Assembly: GCA_907165275.2 (NCBI GenBank)
Contig: OU015651.1
Span: forward strand, 9,260,501-9,324,500
Length of the DNA: 64,000 nt
Reading direction: 5' to 3'
Source: Zygaena filipendulae
Lineage: Eukaryota; Arthropoda; Insecta; Lepidoptera; Zygaenidae
Shown here: positions 37,001-48,698 of the stretch, one piece after another
How the letters are laid out: each line of letters opens with the position of its first letter
Position numbering within the stretch: the stretch's first letter is position 1
The notes under the pieces: generated by a model
Seen by the model: the letters and a program-made list of their open reading frames with translations, nothing else
Database searches by the model: none
What the model was told of the DNA's origin: nothing
Position numbers and translations under genes: made by a program

Positions 37001-40000
37001 GGCCGTGGTGCTGTGTGGGGCCGGCGGGGGCAGGGGTGGTGGCGCTGCGGCGGGCGGGGCGGGGTGCTGGCGGCCGAGGGCGAGCTGACGCAATGCCCGA
37101 AAGCTACATACATATTTTTTGCATATAATAATAATTATAATGCTTTTTGCATGACAATAGCACTAGAGCAACTAAGCCACACTCATTTAAAAATCCTGTG
37201 GGTCGTAAGAGAAGACTGCGTAACTTACGACTTACAAAACGGAAGCTTGGCTCACGCTCACGGGCTCGGAAATCCTCATAATATATAATAACTTGCTGCA
37301 CACATCGCTTCAAGCTTCGTTAAATGTGATAATGTTTAAACATATTGATAAGAAATTTTTTGTGGTAAGTTTTTAATTTTAATTGAAATACATATTTATT
37401 TTAGGGAAAGTATAAATGAATAATGTTTAAATAGAGGTAGTTTTTGTAGATAATAAATTTCTATGAAAGCTAATATTCGCATATTGTAATTTGTCCTAAG
37501 GCGATAATAAACTCAAAGAGGAGCCAGGTGGTGCAGTGCGAGGTGTGGGACTGGGACCCGGGAATGGGCATACAGAACGATGATTTTCTCGGCAGGTCCG
37601 TCCCGATGCTATCGGCGCTTTGTACTTGCAACGCGTACTGTTTTATTTTGCCGCAGCTCATTGTCTCTTAATATCACTATAGCCACATATTTCAGAATGA
37701 AACTGGGGTGATGCTAAGATTCATTGTTGAAATTTTTTATTTGTGTGCCTAATCAAGTGTGATATTATTTCTTGTTTAAAAATTAATTATTATTTCAGAA
37801 TTGAGGGTGACATAACTTCTAATTTACGTAAACTTTGGGTGTGTACTGTGTCCAAAATGTAAATATGCAACATATACTATGTACTTATCGCTGGAATATT
37901 ATTTATGAGTAGCTTAATTTTTATAACTTTATATAAGAACTACTAACAACACAGTACACGCAAAATTAAATATAACATCACAATCGTCAACCCAATGATG
38001 TTAATAATGAATATAACAGCAATCCACTTGTACTTATGCTTTATGATCCGGTATAAGAATCTATGTATGTGTATTATAAATTATGTATGCAAAATGTTGG
38101 TGGGTTGTGGCAGTGCATAGTTCGTAGGTGGGACAACACTGCGCGCACACTCGCGGTCAGGATTTACGACTGGGATCGCGCGGGGAGAGACGAACATCTG
38201 GGCAGGTGTGTCACTAACTACCTACTCGTTTACAATCACACTGCCACCACATGTCATGCTCGCACAGTAGGTACCCACACCGTACTTGATGATTTCATGC
38301 CATACGATACTCTGTCTCGAGCCTGTCTCCCAGAAGGGAATGCAAAAGACCCTCTACTCGCTACTGTCCTTACTCGTTCACATTATATTTCTTCGTATAC
38401 ACGTTCGTTGATTGTGGTTGCTCCAACAGAATTGTTTTGGTTACATAGTAGATACTCTCACTGTTTGCTTTTTGATAACGTTCTCAATTTATTAAAAATA
38501 CATTCCGGGCGACTTCTTTTAAAGCTTCCTCTTTCATTCCATATTTTCATTCCAAATGGCGGGGCATTTTTTACTCTTTTTCTATTTGTGACACTCACCA
38601 GCTGGAGTGTTTATATTTTATCTTTAAAATAAACTACTTATATTCGTTTTGAACTGCAACTATTCGAAGCGTGTAATTGATTATGATGAACAAATAGACG
38701 CACTAATGTTTGCGCGCATAATATACCTAGACATTTTCGTTGCAGCTCGACTGACCGCACTGTGGCCATCATATAGATAGATATCCATCTCCACTACACA
38801 AGTAGGTACACACACGTGTCCTCGACACCGTTCTTATACATCGTATTAAATCATGGTCGATACTTGTGGCTGTTATGAGCAAGTATTTAAGAATGGAAAT
38901 CGAACTCGTCAGTCTGAAGCATGTTAGTCTTCTTTGTTTTTCAGCCAAATCAACGAGAAAAATAACATTTTCGCATTTCAGTTTTATTCATCATTGACAA
39001 ATCAAAGATTTTTTATTGCAATTAACATCAAAACGCTTTGGATGAACTGCATATTGTAATGCACTGTGCAACCCACTTATTTTTACTTACTGGTTAGTTT
39101 ATTTTTTATTAATATGTATTAGTATGTACGATGTATGATATACATGTGTCGCATCCACTTACCTCATAAAAAGTGGATGCCGGGATTAGTTTAGGCATAT
39201 TATTTTCTTATCAATGTCATTAGATCATAAAATTAATATGATAACTAGGTATTGTCATATTTTATTGTTATGAAAGAAAACAAAATTTTAACAAAAAAAT
39301 TAAAACCGACTTCCAAAAACACAAAACTAAAAAACTAAAAATAAAAAGCTAAAAATAACAAAATACCGATTTAATCCAAAAGACAAAAACACACGTAATA
39401 TTATTATTGGTTTGTTCTACCACTGATCGGTTTGAATTCGGTGCCAAGCCTGCTGGTGTCTGCCCACTTGTTCTGCTCACGAAGAGCTGGTGGCGGGAGT
39501 CGACTTAGCCCATCTACTCCCTCCATATTTGGCTTGTCACCGACTTCATACCGATCAGTGGTAGCACAAACCAATAATAATATTACGTGTGTTTTTGTCT
39601 TTTGGATTAAATCGGTATTTTGTTATTTTTAGCTTTTTATTTTTAGTTTTTTAGTTTTGTGTTTTTGGAAGTCGGTTTTAATTTTTTTGTTAAAATTTTG
39701 TTTATTTCTCGCTTTTAAGTGACTTAGTTCGTAATTTCTCTAAGTTACAATAGCCTAATGTCAACTGCTCATCACCTTTTACAAAATATTGCTTTTCGCG
39801 ACGCAAGGACGTTAATTGTTGAGGAGTTCTCCTAATACATCACCATCAGTTCCACTTCACCATATACATTGTGACGGGCATAAATTGTTTAGAAACCATA
39901 TTAAAGTTAACGATTCGGAACCCGTGAAATACCCATTATTGAGTAGTTCCGATGACCATCTGTGGTCTTCATCATCAGTTCCTCTTCTTCAAATTTTGCT

Positions 40001-43000
40001 TTCCGAAAGCAAAGAAACGTTTTACTATAAAAAATACAAAAATCGCTATAAGTGTTCTCATAATTTTTGAAGAGTTTCCTCGATTACTCCAAGATCCCAT
40101 CATCAGATCTCGACTTGGTGACAATGAAATCAATTTGGGAGTATCCCCTTTCAAACAAAAAAACAATTTTCGAAATCACTTCAATCGGAACCCGTGAAAT
40201 ACGTATTATTTTTGAGTTGTTCCGATGACCACCAGTGGTCTTCATCATCAGTTCCACTTCTTCAAATTTTGCTTTTCAAAAGCAAATGAACGATTTACTA
40301 TCAAAAATACCCAAATCACTATAGGTGTGCCTATAATTTTTGAAGAGTTCCCTCGATTTCTCCAAGATCCCATCATCAGATCCCGATTTGGTGGCAATGG
40401 GACCTAATTGGGAGTATACCCTTTCAAACAAAAAAAGAATTTTTCAAATCGGTCCAACCGTCTTCGAGTAATCGGTGAACATACATAAAAAAAAAAAAAA
40501 AAAAAAAAAACATACATACAATCGAACATAGAACCTCCTCCTTTTTGGAAGTCGGTTAAAAACCATGTAGGTATTTATTTCATACTGATAAATGAGATCT
40601 TAAGCACAATGCTCATAGCTATTAATCAAGCTAATGGCCTACTTAAGACTGAAGGTAATTTTCAAATATATGAATAAGTGTGTACCTAGGGAGAATATGC
40701 GTGGCGTTTCGTATGTATTTTCATAAGTTGGTATAAATCCGAATTCTGACCAACGCCAAGCAATCTCAAAAAAAATCTATGAAGGTATTAATTTGCATTA
40801 TCCATTATGGTTAAATTCTCGTCACATTCCGTGTCCTATAATATTAGATATGAAATTGATATTCATACTGTCGTAGGTATTGTATTTATCTTTGCGTCAG
40901 ATTCCTCAAAATTTTGAAATATATTGGTGTATAAAATACTAATTTTACCTATATTATATCGTCCAAATAAGGATAACTGTATGTTTTGGTGTTATGTGTA
41001 AAAAAAGTAACGGCTGCGGTTATAATGTTTATAGTATAATACGTGTTAATAATATAATGTTGCGTAAACTAACACTTACTATATAATTTATAAGAACAGA
41101 CTGTGTAAGTTGTAGGTAGTAATTTTCCTCATGTCCAAAACGGAACTTTAGTTAATTATAGTATATTTTGTAATCAAAGATTCGACATTGATTATATTTT
41201 ATTAATTAATAGCTGCGTGAAGTGACATCTCTTTGCCACAGTCTATCTAAACAATATACCTAATTACTTACATAGCTACGTATATGAACTTTTTCTTTGT
41301 GGCAAAAAATTCTTTGTTGGTTCTTTCAAAATCGAATAGAAAAAATATTAAGATGAAAATTGAAAAAAAAAATAATAAGCTTTATTAATTAACAGATGCA
41401 CAATCAACATCTCCCAGGTGGTCAGTTTCGGTCAAATTGATACGGTAAGTCATCGACGATCTCCAGATCACGGTAATCTTTGTGGAGAGATAGTCACACG
41501 TCGATTTTGAAAAATATTTTCTTTTTGCGCATACAACATAAAGTAAATTCATTTTATCTAGTTAAATAGTTTTAGCTACTGCGCAACTAACTGTTAAATT
41601 GAAATTGCACTTAACCAGTTTACCGTTTTTTAAAGCCCGTGTTAATAAACACTAATCAAATTGGATACGCTCTCAAGTCTTAGTTTGTCTTCGTCATTTT
41701 CCAGAACTATGAGCGAGACGGATAACATCTTGAGAGGTGACCGGCTTTTGAGTAGCGTTTATTAATACGTAGCTAATAATAATTTACCTCCATGAATGTT
41801 AAAGTTCATTGTGATATTACTATTGTAATTTTTCAGTGGCAAACGTTACAAGATGCCAAACATGGAAAAGTCAATATGCGGCTATCTTGGCACCTTTTGT
41901 CTTCCGATGCCATTGATCTTGCTCACGTAAGTTCCAATTAGTTTTGAACAATATGATTGTAAAATTTATATCTATGTATTGTCATAAATTTCTTTACAAT
42001 GTATGTGCACTTGTATTTTTACAGGCTATAACGGAAACTCAAATATTGACACGCCAAGGGAAGATGGGTGACCTTAGTTCCGCTGTATTGTCCGTTTATA
42101 TCGACTCATGCAAAAAGCTATTGGTGAGTTCAAATGAACAATAACAATTTTATTACACCTAAAAAAGAACTGGGCTGCGAAAAATGAGCGGCAATGGTGC
42201 GACTGTTGGCTTAATTTCTGCTCACGCCAAATATAACCCCGCACCAATTTTGCTTTGTTAACATCTCCCGCATGTAGCAATTTTTGCATTAAACCGATCG
42301 ACCGTCGTGATATACGTATATTATGTGGGAAGACCTAAGTAAGAGCAAAGCAGAATTACGTTCCATGTTATAATATTATGTTCTAAATCACGAAGTCCGC
42401 TTTACCCTGGTTGTAGTAGTGACGTATACCGGTGAACGCATTTGTATGTGTAACATCAATGCGTAGAAACAGCGCTCCCGACGTTATACGCACACTAAAA
42501 CAACAGGTTATAAGAATCCGATTAAAAAAATGTGGTATAGGGTCTGATAAGAAAATATTCTGCTGGGGTCAACCATGCCGTGCTGCAGTGCCATCGCTGT
42601 AGCACGAAGTCAATAATACGAGCCTCGTATAATGGGCATGTTGACTAATTTTTATTTTTTAGTCCGTCTTGTAGATTATTAAAAAATATTGGACACGTAT
42701 TTTTTCTTTTTTTACGTAATCAAAAAATAACGGCGATATATTGAGTTGAAATTTCGCGTGACGTCACTATTCTGACTGTTTGTATGGCGGTTTTGCGGTT
42801 AGTGACGTCACGACCTCCTCATCCTAAACTTTAATGCCCTTTATCTCTGTATATTTTAATTTATTTAAAAAAGCAAAAAATACGTGTCTATTGTTTTTTT
42901 TATTTTCTAACTGACGGACTAATTAGAATTTTGATTTTCAATAGTAGTCAACATCCCTATTATAATAGATCGTGATATCATAAAGTGGACATTGTTCTGT

Positions 43001-46000
43001 GCCAGAACGCGCGGCCGCAGTCGAAGCCCGACCCATACCTAATGGTGACCGTCGGGAAAAAGACCGAAAACTCAGCGGTGCAAATGCGTACCGACAACCC
43101 GGTGTATGAAATAGGGTACTCGTTCCTCGTGCAGAACCCAGAGACAGACGTGCTCAATGTCAAGGTAACTATTTGAAGAATATAAAACCATAGTGAATTT
43201 AGTAAGTAGGTGGGTTTAAGTAGAGCATTATCAAGAAACCAAGACAATTACAACGAAATTGGAGGATTTATTCGTTTAATTACACAATTATATTTGATGT
43301 ACGCGCTTTTAGTCTCGCATTTCGTCGGTACGACTCTTGGTTTACGTCCAGTATTTAAACATAAGTATACAGGATGTTACAGAAAGGTGTAGTCATATTT
43401 GACCATCATGTTCACATTATCGTCTGCAATGATTTGACACTAGTAACTGAACCGGTACCATAAAATAAACTTTCCTAAAATTAGCTAGGATTGCTGTTAT
43501 TAACTTGTATCTGCACCCCAACGATCAACGGATCAAATGATCTTGAACCTGTCACCTGTAACAATTTCATGAGCTACCCACCAGCTACCGAGTGATGTGA
43601 CATGTTTATTTTGTTGCGGAAGTGGTTGGTAAAAATATTTATTATTTTGATTTTGAAATAAGGATTTTGAGCTAAATATCACGGTGAAACTATTGTATAA
43701 GATTGCCAGATCACAATCTTCAAATGATGACTACACCTTTCCGTAAAATCTTGTATAATGGTGAAAATGCACATAACTTTAGGTGCACCCGGAGGTAAGG
43801 GAGTAGTATTCACAGAGGCTACGTGGAACCAGGGCTTGTATTTGTAAACGCTACTCATAGATTCTCAAGATATTCTTTGTCTCGTTCATAGCACTCGAAA
43901 ATGAAGAGGACAAAAGTGTATTAAGCAGCGTTTATAAATACGGGCCTGACTTAGGAAGCTGTTAGCACCTATGCAGGAAGCTACAAGTTTCATCATTCAG
44001 CGAGTAGCTTAAAGATTTGGCGATTTTATACACAAAAGTATAATGTATGATGAAGTTATTTCAGTAGTTTTAGAACTTTTTTATCTTGCTCGCAGGTGAT
44101 TGACCAAAAAACTGGCAAACAGTTGGGAGAGTTAATCTACGGTCTTGTTACGTTGCTAAAGCAGAAAGACCTAAGCATGTTGACTCAGCCGCTTAGCTTG
44201 CAACAGTCGGGGCCGGAGTCGAAAATTATTATATCGATGCAGTTGAGAGTAAGACATTTCTTCACACTTATAAAGGAAAGACCGCTTATTTCTATTTTTT
44301 CATCTCGTATATAAATATCATATATCATCACCTATAGATCTTGAAAGAGGCGGTGAAGGAAGAGGAGATAAAAGATTTGGAGCAACAAATTGAACCGGAA
44401 GTGGCACCTGAGCCTGTGCCGGCCCCGGCCCCGCCTAGCGACACTGTGGACGAGTCGGTGGCGCCCCCTGCAGAGCCAGACACTGAAACTGGTACTTTAC
44501 AAACTTTAGCGGCTTTTAAACTTCTATTTTTTTTTAAATCACTGAATACATTTCCCTAATCGTTTCCACTAATCCAATAAAAAAAATAAATAAAAAGAAT
44601 TTGTAAGATTTTTTTGTTGTTGTTATCTATCTTAATCCTACTAATATTACAAATGTGAAGTGTGGATGTTTGTTACTCAATCACGCAAAAACGGCTGCAC
44701 GTTTTCAGGGGTACAGAGAAGGACATAGGGTACTTTTTATCCCGGAATTCCCGCGGGAACATCGAAATTACCGCGCGTGAAACCGCGGGGCACAGCTAGT
44801 ATTATAATAAAAGCTTTTAAAGAGGTAAAGTTTGAGAGGTTGTAGGGGGTAATCTCGAGACCTACTGAACTGATTTGGAAACTACTTTTACCAATACGAT
44901 GCTACTGTGTTCCTGAGTGTCATTGGGTGCTTACTTCTTATCCCGGAATTCCCGCGGGAACTCCGAAATTACCGCGGGTGAAACCGCTTACCGCTAATCC
45001 TTATAATAAACCACAAGTAATTGTAAGATTTTTTTGTTATTTATACTAATTTTAAAGAGATAATTGTAAGATTTTTTTGTTATTTATACTAATTTTAAAG
45101 AGATAACGTTAAAATGCGATCTCTGGAAATACCGAGTTGATTCTAAAGATTACTTCCCTGATAAAAAGCATCTCGGAGTATCATAGGATACTTTTATCCC
45201 GGAACAAAAAGCAGCAAAAATATTAGGGGAACAGCCAGTTCATAATTTCTAGACTCTTGTACCTATTAATATTATAAACGCGAAAATTTGTAAGTATGTA
45301 TGGATGGATGGATGGATGGATGGATGTTTGTTACTCTTTCACGCAAAAACTTCTGAATGGATTTAAATGAATCTTTGCAATAATATAGCTTATACCTACA
45401 TCAGATTAACACATAGGGTACTTTTTATCCCGGATTTTACCGCGGGTGAAACCGCGGGGCACATCTAGTTAAGCATATTTAAGATTTTATGAGCAAGTTG
45501 TTATTAAAAATTATTTATACATTATTTTATTCAGTCTCGCCAACTAATGCTTTGGACTCGAAGACTATAGACGATAACAATGTTGAAAAAGTATCTCTGA
45601 AGTCAGAGATACCCCTTGAAGAGATAGTCAAGGAAGTTGGTGAGTTTTCTATACATTACTAAATCGCTTGGTTATCTAAAATGAGTGAAATCACCTATAC
45701 CTGTGCCTATACTTATTACATTTACAGACACGACGCTAGAATCTCAGTCATCATCAGACCGTCAATCACCGAAACTAGTTCATCGAGTATCTTCACTGAC
45801 AACGTAAGAATTTGTAAAATTTTCTTCTTTGAACTTTACATTGGATTGTCACGGCTAGGTTTTGACCAGTGATATGTCGGAAATCCACATCCGTATCCTC
45901 GTATATCCAAGGCAGAAGAAAGATCCTTATCCGTTACTTTGGCGGATCTTGCTTAATTAATTTTCAATTCAAAAGGTAATTAGGTAGCAATCCCTACTAA

Positions 46001-48698
46001 TATTGTAAATGCGAAAGTAACTCTCTGTCAGTCTGTTACTACCTACTTTTGGCACCTTTTGGCACTTTGTCCTGGTGTGCGTTCCGTGGGTTTGGGCGCG
46101 TTGTTCGGTTAAAATTTCACTCTTTTGAGTTGCAACCAAGCAACAGAACGATCGAGTTGTTTTCATAACCTCAAAATATTTGAAATTTCAGGCGCCATTT
46201 GTTTTCTCTCAACTCACATTGCAAATAAGACTATTTTACATTCAATTATAAACTTTTTATGACTACGACACCTCCCCTTTGTTCGTAAGAACTCCGATTG
46301 ATTTATTTTTCGACGAATCCGGTTTTTGGCGCAAACTTAGACACTTCTTAAACAATTCATAACTGTCAGAGTGAAAATTAACCTGCTTCGGAGATGGTAG
46401 TTTGGTTGCTGCACTCTGAGCCACGGAATGGGTGAAACTACGCTCTGACAGCTGTCAGAGTAAAATTTAACCAAGCCACAGAACGGGTATCGAGCGCGCT
46501 CGAGTGCATTCGTGCGAATCCACGGATCGCGCCTCTGTCACGCAAAGCGTGCAGTGGCGTTAACTATCGTCGTTTCAAGGTCACGCGCACTGACACCGAT
46601 TCAGTGAAAACGTTAATAATAATAATAATAATTCTTTATTTGCTTGAAAAGTGGTAATTTAGATGGTACAGTGACAATAAGTTTCACACTCTTCACCAGA
46701 AAGCTACTTATCTTGACACCAAATATGAGTATTCGGACCCGCATCCGCGGATATTCATTTTTAACGATCCGGCACATCACTATAACATAATGTACAAGCT
46801 TAATTGTGTGATTGTTTTTCGCACATTATCCTCATTGGGTGGTCCTCTTACAGGTCGGCGGGCGAAGCCGGACTCGGTCGCATTCTGCTGTCGCTTCGAT
46901 ACAGTATGCCAAACCAAACGTTGTACATTGTCGTTCATAAGATTATGTAAGTTGCAAACCATGATTGATTTTGATGAGATCTGTTGAATGTTCATGTTGA
47001 CTGATATATAGGTTTACTTTCAGGAATATACCACTAAAAGATCCAACCAATGTGCCCGATCCCTATGTGAAATTATACTTACTTCCGGGGCGCTCTAAGG
47101 ATTCTAAACGAAAGACTGTGGTAAGGGTGTGGAAAGAATATACAACATAACAAAGTACAAGAAAGCAGGAACACTTAAATTAGTGGTCAACTAATTATTC
47201 ATATAATATGTATCGATTGAAAATGTAGTAAGTTTTATGGTAAATTGACTATAATTACCTTACAAATTCAACATTTCGTACAGGATTTTCGCACTTCGCA
47301 AAATAAACAAAAGTGCAGTTGACAATGGGTGCACTTCTGAAATGAGAACTTTTCAAAATGAAAAATTCGGCAAATGTGCTTTTTCTTTAGTGCTTATCCC
47401 TAATAACCATCACAAATTGCACATTTTACGGATTACTCAATTTGATAAGTACCCTAAAACAGGTTGTAAAGGATAGCTGCATGCCCGAGTACGATGAGCG
47501 GTTCGAATGGGTGATTCCACACGCTGAGTTGCATTCGAGACAAGTAGAGGTGACGGTGGCGACTCACAAAGGATTCTTAGGAGGCAGCCCGGTCATTGGA
47601 CAGGTACATACGAGTGTAACGCTTCAATATTTATTTCTAACTAGCTGTTCCCCCGCGCTTTCACCCGCGGCAATTTCGGAGTTACGGCGGGAATTACGAA
47701 ATAAGAAGTACCCTATGACACTCAGAAACACTGTAGCATTCTATTATAGTACGGGAGATATCGATGCTAATTCGGTATTAATTCGAGTGTCGTTGGGACC
47801 CATTGGGTTTTAAAGATTAGGAGGTATAAACAAAATAAGGTTATATGATGTTTTTTCTTTAGTAAATCAACAAATCCCCTCTTGGGCGCCCGTACTATTA
47901 GTAAAAGACTTCAAATCGATTCAGTATATCCAGAGATCACCCCCTAAAACTTAATTAAAACTCACAAACTTTACCTCTTTCTGCTGTCCCTGCGGTTTCA
48001 CCAACGGTAATTTTGGAGTTCCCATGGGAATTTCTAGATAAAAAGGACTACCGTAGCTTTCTATAAGTGAAAGAATTTTCAAAATCGGTTCAGTAGATCC
48101 AGACATTACCCCCTACAACGTCACAAACAATTCACAACTTTACCTCTTTTTAATCCTACTAATGTGAAAGTGTGGATGTTTGTTACTCAATCACACAAAA
48201 ACAGTTGGACTGATTTGGATGAAATTTGGCATGCACGTTGTTAGGCGTACAGAGAAGTACATAGAGTACTTTATATCCCGGAATTCCCGCGGGAACTCCA
48301 AAATTACCACGGGTGAAACCGCGGGGCATAGCTAATATTAAATATAAATTATTATAGATTATAGACCAGCCCCCGTGATTCCGCCGACATGAATCTTGGG
48401 ATTTCCTTGAGAACTCCTTTATTCTTATTAGCACACAACTACCTGCATGAAATAATTTTCATTTAAATCCGTCGAGTAGTAGTTAAAGTAGTTGTGTGAA
48501 GCTCACGATCAATTTAAGTCATCATGGAAGATAAATATCTGGAAAACAACTAGTTAAATAACATTAAGCTGACATTGATTAAATAATTCTTTAAAAATTA
48601 CTTTTATATTGCAGGTGATAGTGTATCTAAACCAATATGATTTTCTCGAAGCGAGAACAATATGGTTTGATCTGATGCCTGAAACGCCCAGGGAGTAA
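25051..48698 (+). CDS. Esyt2: Extended synaptotagmin (E-Syt), complete coding region
   Basis: E-Syts anchor in the ER and tether it to the plasma membrane, moving lipids through the SMP domain under calcium control by C2 domains. Coding exons: 25066-25152, 28003-28200, 29208-29249, 29332-29472, 30726-30802, 30936-31002, 31509-31654, 32210-32330, 33131-33194, 33679-33785, one of 36907-36992/37501-37595/38114-38205, then 41396-41444, 41837-41926, 42025-42123, 43006-43164, 44096-44248, 44338-44491, 45535-45639, 45728-45803, 46854-46946, 47024-47120, 47463-47603, 48615-48698 (TAA). All joins keep frame (811, 813 or 814 residues). Domains: membrane hairpin about 30-55, SMP about 95-290 (DIERAEWLN, LQVWPNVNNY), C2A 294-425 (GKSDPYAIITVG), C2B 426-562 (SKPDPYLMVTVG), acidic/proline linker to about 675, C2C to the end (PDPYVKLYLLPGRSKDSKRK). 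The start ATG at 25066 lies 15 bases into its exon. An ATG at 25055 is out of frame and soon stops. Confidence 0.95.
27488..27690. repeat. Foldback element with CTCACCCCTGATGAAGGACT arms
   Basis: AGTCCTTCATCAGGGGTGAG (27550-27569) is complementary to CTCACCCCTGATGAAGGACT (27622-27641). The outer sequences (TCATGATTAATCGTCGGGA / CCCAACGATTAGCCGTGATCA) also pair imperfectly. It lies in E-Syt intron 1. Confidence 0.6.
31072..31425. repeat. CGCACTCAGAGTCG hairpin element split by a retroposon fragment
   Basis: The left part (31072-31174) matches the family at 60905. Its right end (ACTTAAGTAATCAG, CGACTCTGAGT) reappears at 31393-31422. Between them lies a CCGCGG-core retroposon fragment (31205-31391). 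Confidence 0.5.
34206..35371 (-). mobile_element. DNA transposon remnant with a THAP-domain exon
   Basis: The ends GGGACCGTATTTTTGAATCG and CGATTCAAAAATACGGCCCC are inverted repeats 1.17 kb apart. Between them, on the reverse strand, a frame from 35089 encodes a C2CH THAP-type zinc finger: C-x4-C (YCMAPQCKS), YVPNNKQIRRKWLKMARR, then YFCEDHFDV, ending at a good donor (GAT-GTAAGT). Only this exon remains. THAP fingers are the DNA-binding domain of P-element-like transposases and many derived proteins. A CCGCGG-core retroposon (34560-34806) is inserted in it. It sits in E-Syt intron 10. Confidence 0.55.
36907..36992 (+). CDS. Esyt2: E-Syt alternative C2A exon, version A
   Basis: Alternative exon of 86 bases, phase 0 in and phase 2 out, with acceptor AAAG and strong donor GTGAGT. 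It encodes ALVMQAMGQALEIEVFDKDE followed by GNNDDKLG, the end of C2A with calcium loop 3. The acidic FDKDEGNNDD run is closest to vertebrate E-Syt C2A and should give the strongest calcium binding. It is likely the ancestral or default version. Confidence 0.85.
37501..37595 (+). CDS. Esyt2: E-Syt alternative C2A exon, version B
   Basis: This exon is 95 bases long with the same phases as version A. The start at GCG 37501 follows acceptor TTTGTCCTAAG. It encodes AIINSKRSQVVQCEVWDWDP followed by GMGIQNDDFLG, which aligns residue for residue with version A before the loop. It keeps the D-x-D of loop 3 but changes FDKD to WDWD and lengthens the loop by three residues. The donor, GTCCGT, is a poor match to U1, so use may depend on an enhancer. 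Later acceptors at 37528 or 37537 are possible but would break the alignment. Confidence 0.75.
38114..38205 (+). CDS. Esyt2: E-Syt alternative C2A exon, version C
   Basis: This exon is 92 bases long, again phase 0 in and phase 2 out, with acceptor GGTTGTGGCAG and donor GTGTGT. It encodes CIVRRWDNTARTLAVRIYDW followed by DRAGRDEHLG. The YDWD core matches the loop-3 position of versions A and B, with two extra residues before it and fewer acids after it. The frame stays open far past the donor, into the intron, but the end at LG-AG matches the other two copies exactly. Confidence 0.75.
39281..39700. repeat. Near-perfect long inverted repeat (150-base arms)
   Basis: The left arm 39281-39432 and right arm 39551-39700 are complementary with only a base or two of mismatch (for example TTTGTTCTACC against GGTAGCACAAA). 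The loop is about 118 bases. Words: ACCGACTTCCAAAAACACAA and its complement. It lies in the E-Syt intron just after alternative exon C. Confidence 0.9.
39915..40455. repeat. Tandem duplication, about 270-base unit
   Basis: CGGAACCCGTGAAATAC occurs at about 39916 and 40187. Both units continue through TTCATCATCAGTTCC and CAAGATCCCATCATCAGATC. The second unit runs into the common end GGTCCAACCGTCTTCGAGTA, then an A-rich tract and CTTTTTGGAAGTCGGTTAAA (40540-40560). A reverse-orientation single copy is at 58022-58350. Confidence 0.75.
42659..42922 (+). mobile_element. TTAGTCCGTC element, complete copy (E-Syt intron)
   Basis: The termini TTAGTCCGTC and GACGGACTAA are exact inverted repeats 264 bases apart. 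Two TGACGTCA octamers lie at 42759-42766 and 42803-42810. It is the best-preserved copy of the family, in the intron between the first two C2B exons. Confidence 0.75.
43368..43756. mobile_element. Inverted-repeat element with GGTGTAGTCAT subterminal arms
   Basis: The left end ATACAGGATGTTACAGAAAG followed by GTGTAGTCAT pairs with ATGACTACACCTTTCCGTAA at the right, over about 35 bases with some mismatches. No coding sequence. It lies in an E-Syt C2B intron. Confidence 0.6.
46616..46633. repeat. AAT trinucleotide microsatellite
   Basis: A run of six AAT units in an E-Syt intron, followed by a TTCTTTATTTGCTTG word. Confidence 0.7.
47747..47897. mobile_element. TAGTACGGG element, 151-base deletion derivative
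   Basis: The left 115 bases match the start of 22681-24427 (TAGTACGGGAGATA, CAAAATAAGGTTATATGATG) and the last 30 match its end (CAAATCCCCTCTTGG, CCCGTACTA). TTA flanks both sides. It lies in the last E-Syt intron. Confidence 0.75.

Noticed and set aside
36799..37113. Proline-rich reverse frame of 104 codons
   Set aside because: It is the complement of E-Syt exon A and of the GC-rich intron start that follows (37000-37080).
38063..38632. 189-codon forward frame
   Set aside because: Only 38114-38205 is coding in the E-Syt model. The rest is intron read through past the donor and shows no C2 similarity.
38755..38790. Possible fourth alternative C2A exon (acceptor TTGCAG before CTCGACTGACC)
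   Set aside because: In the required phase it hits a stop after about ten codons and has no loop-3 motif or matching donor.
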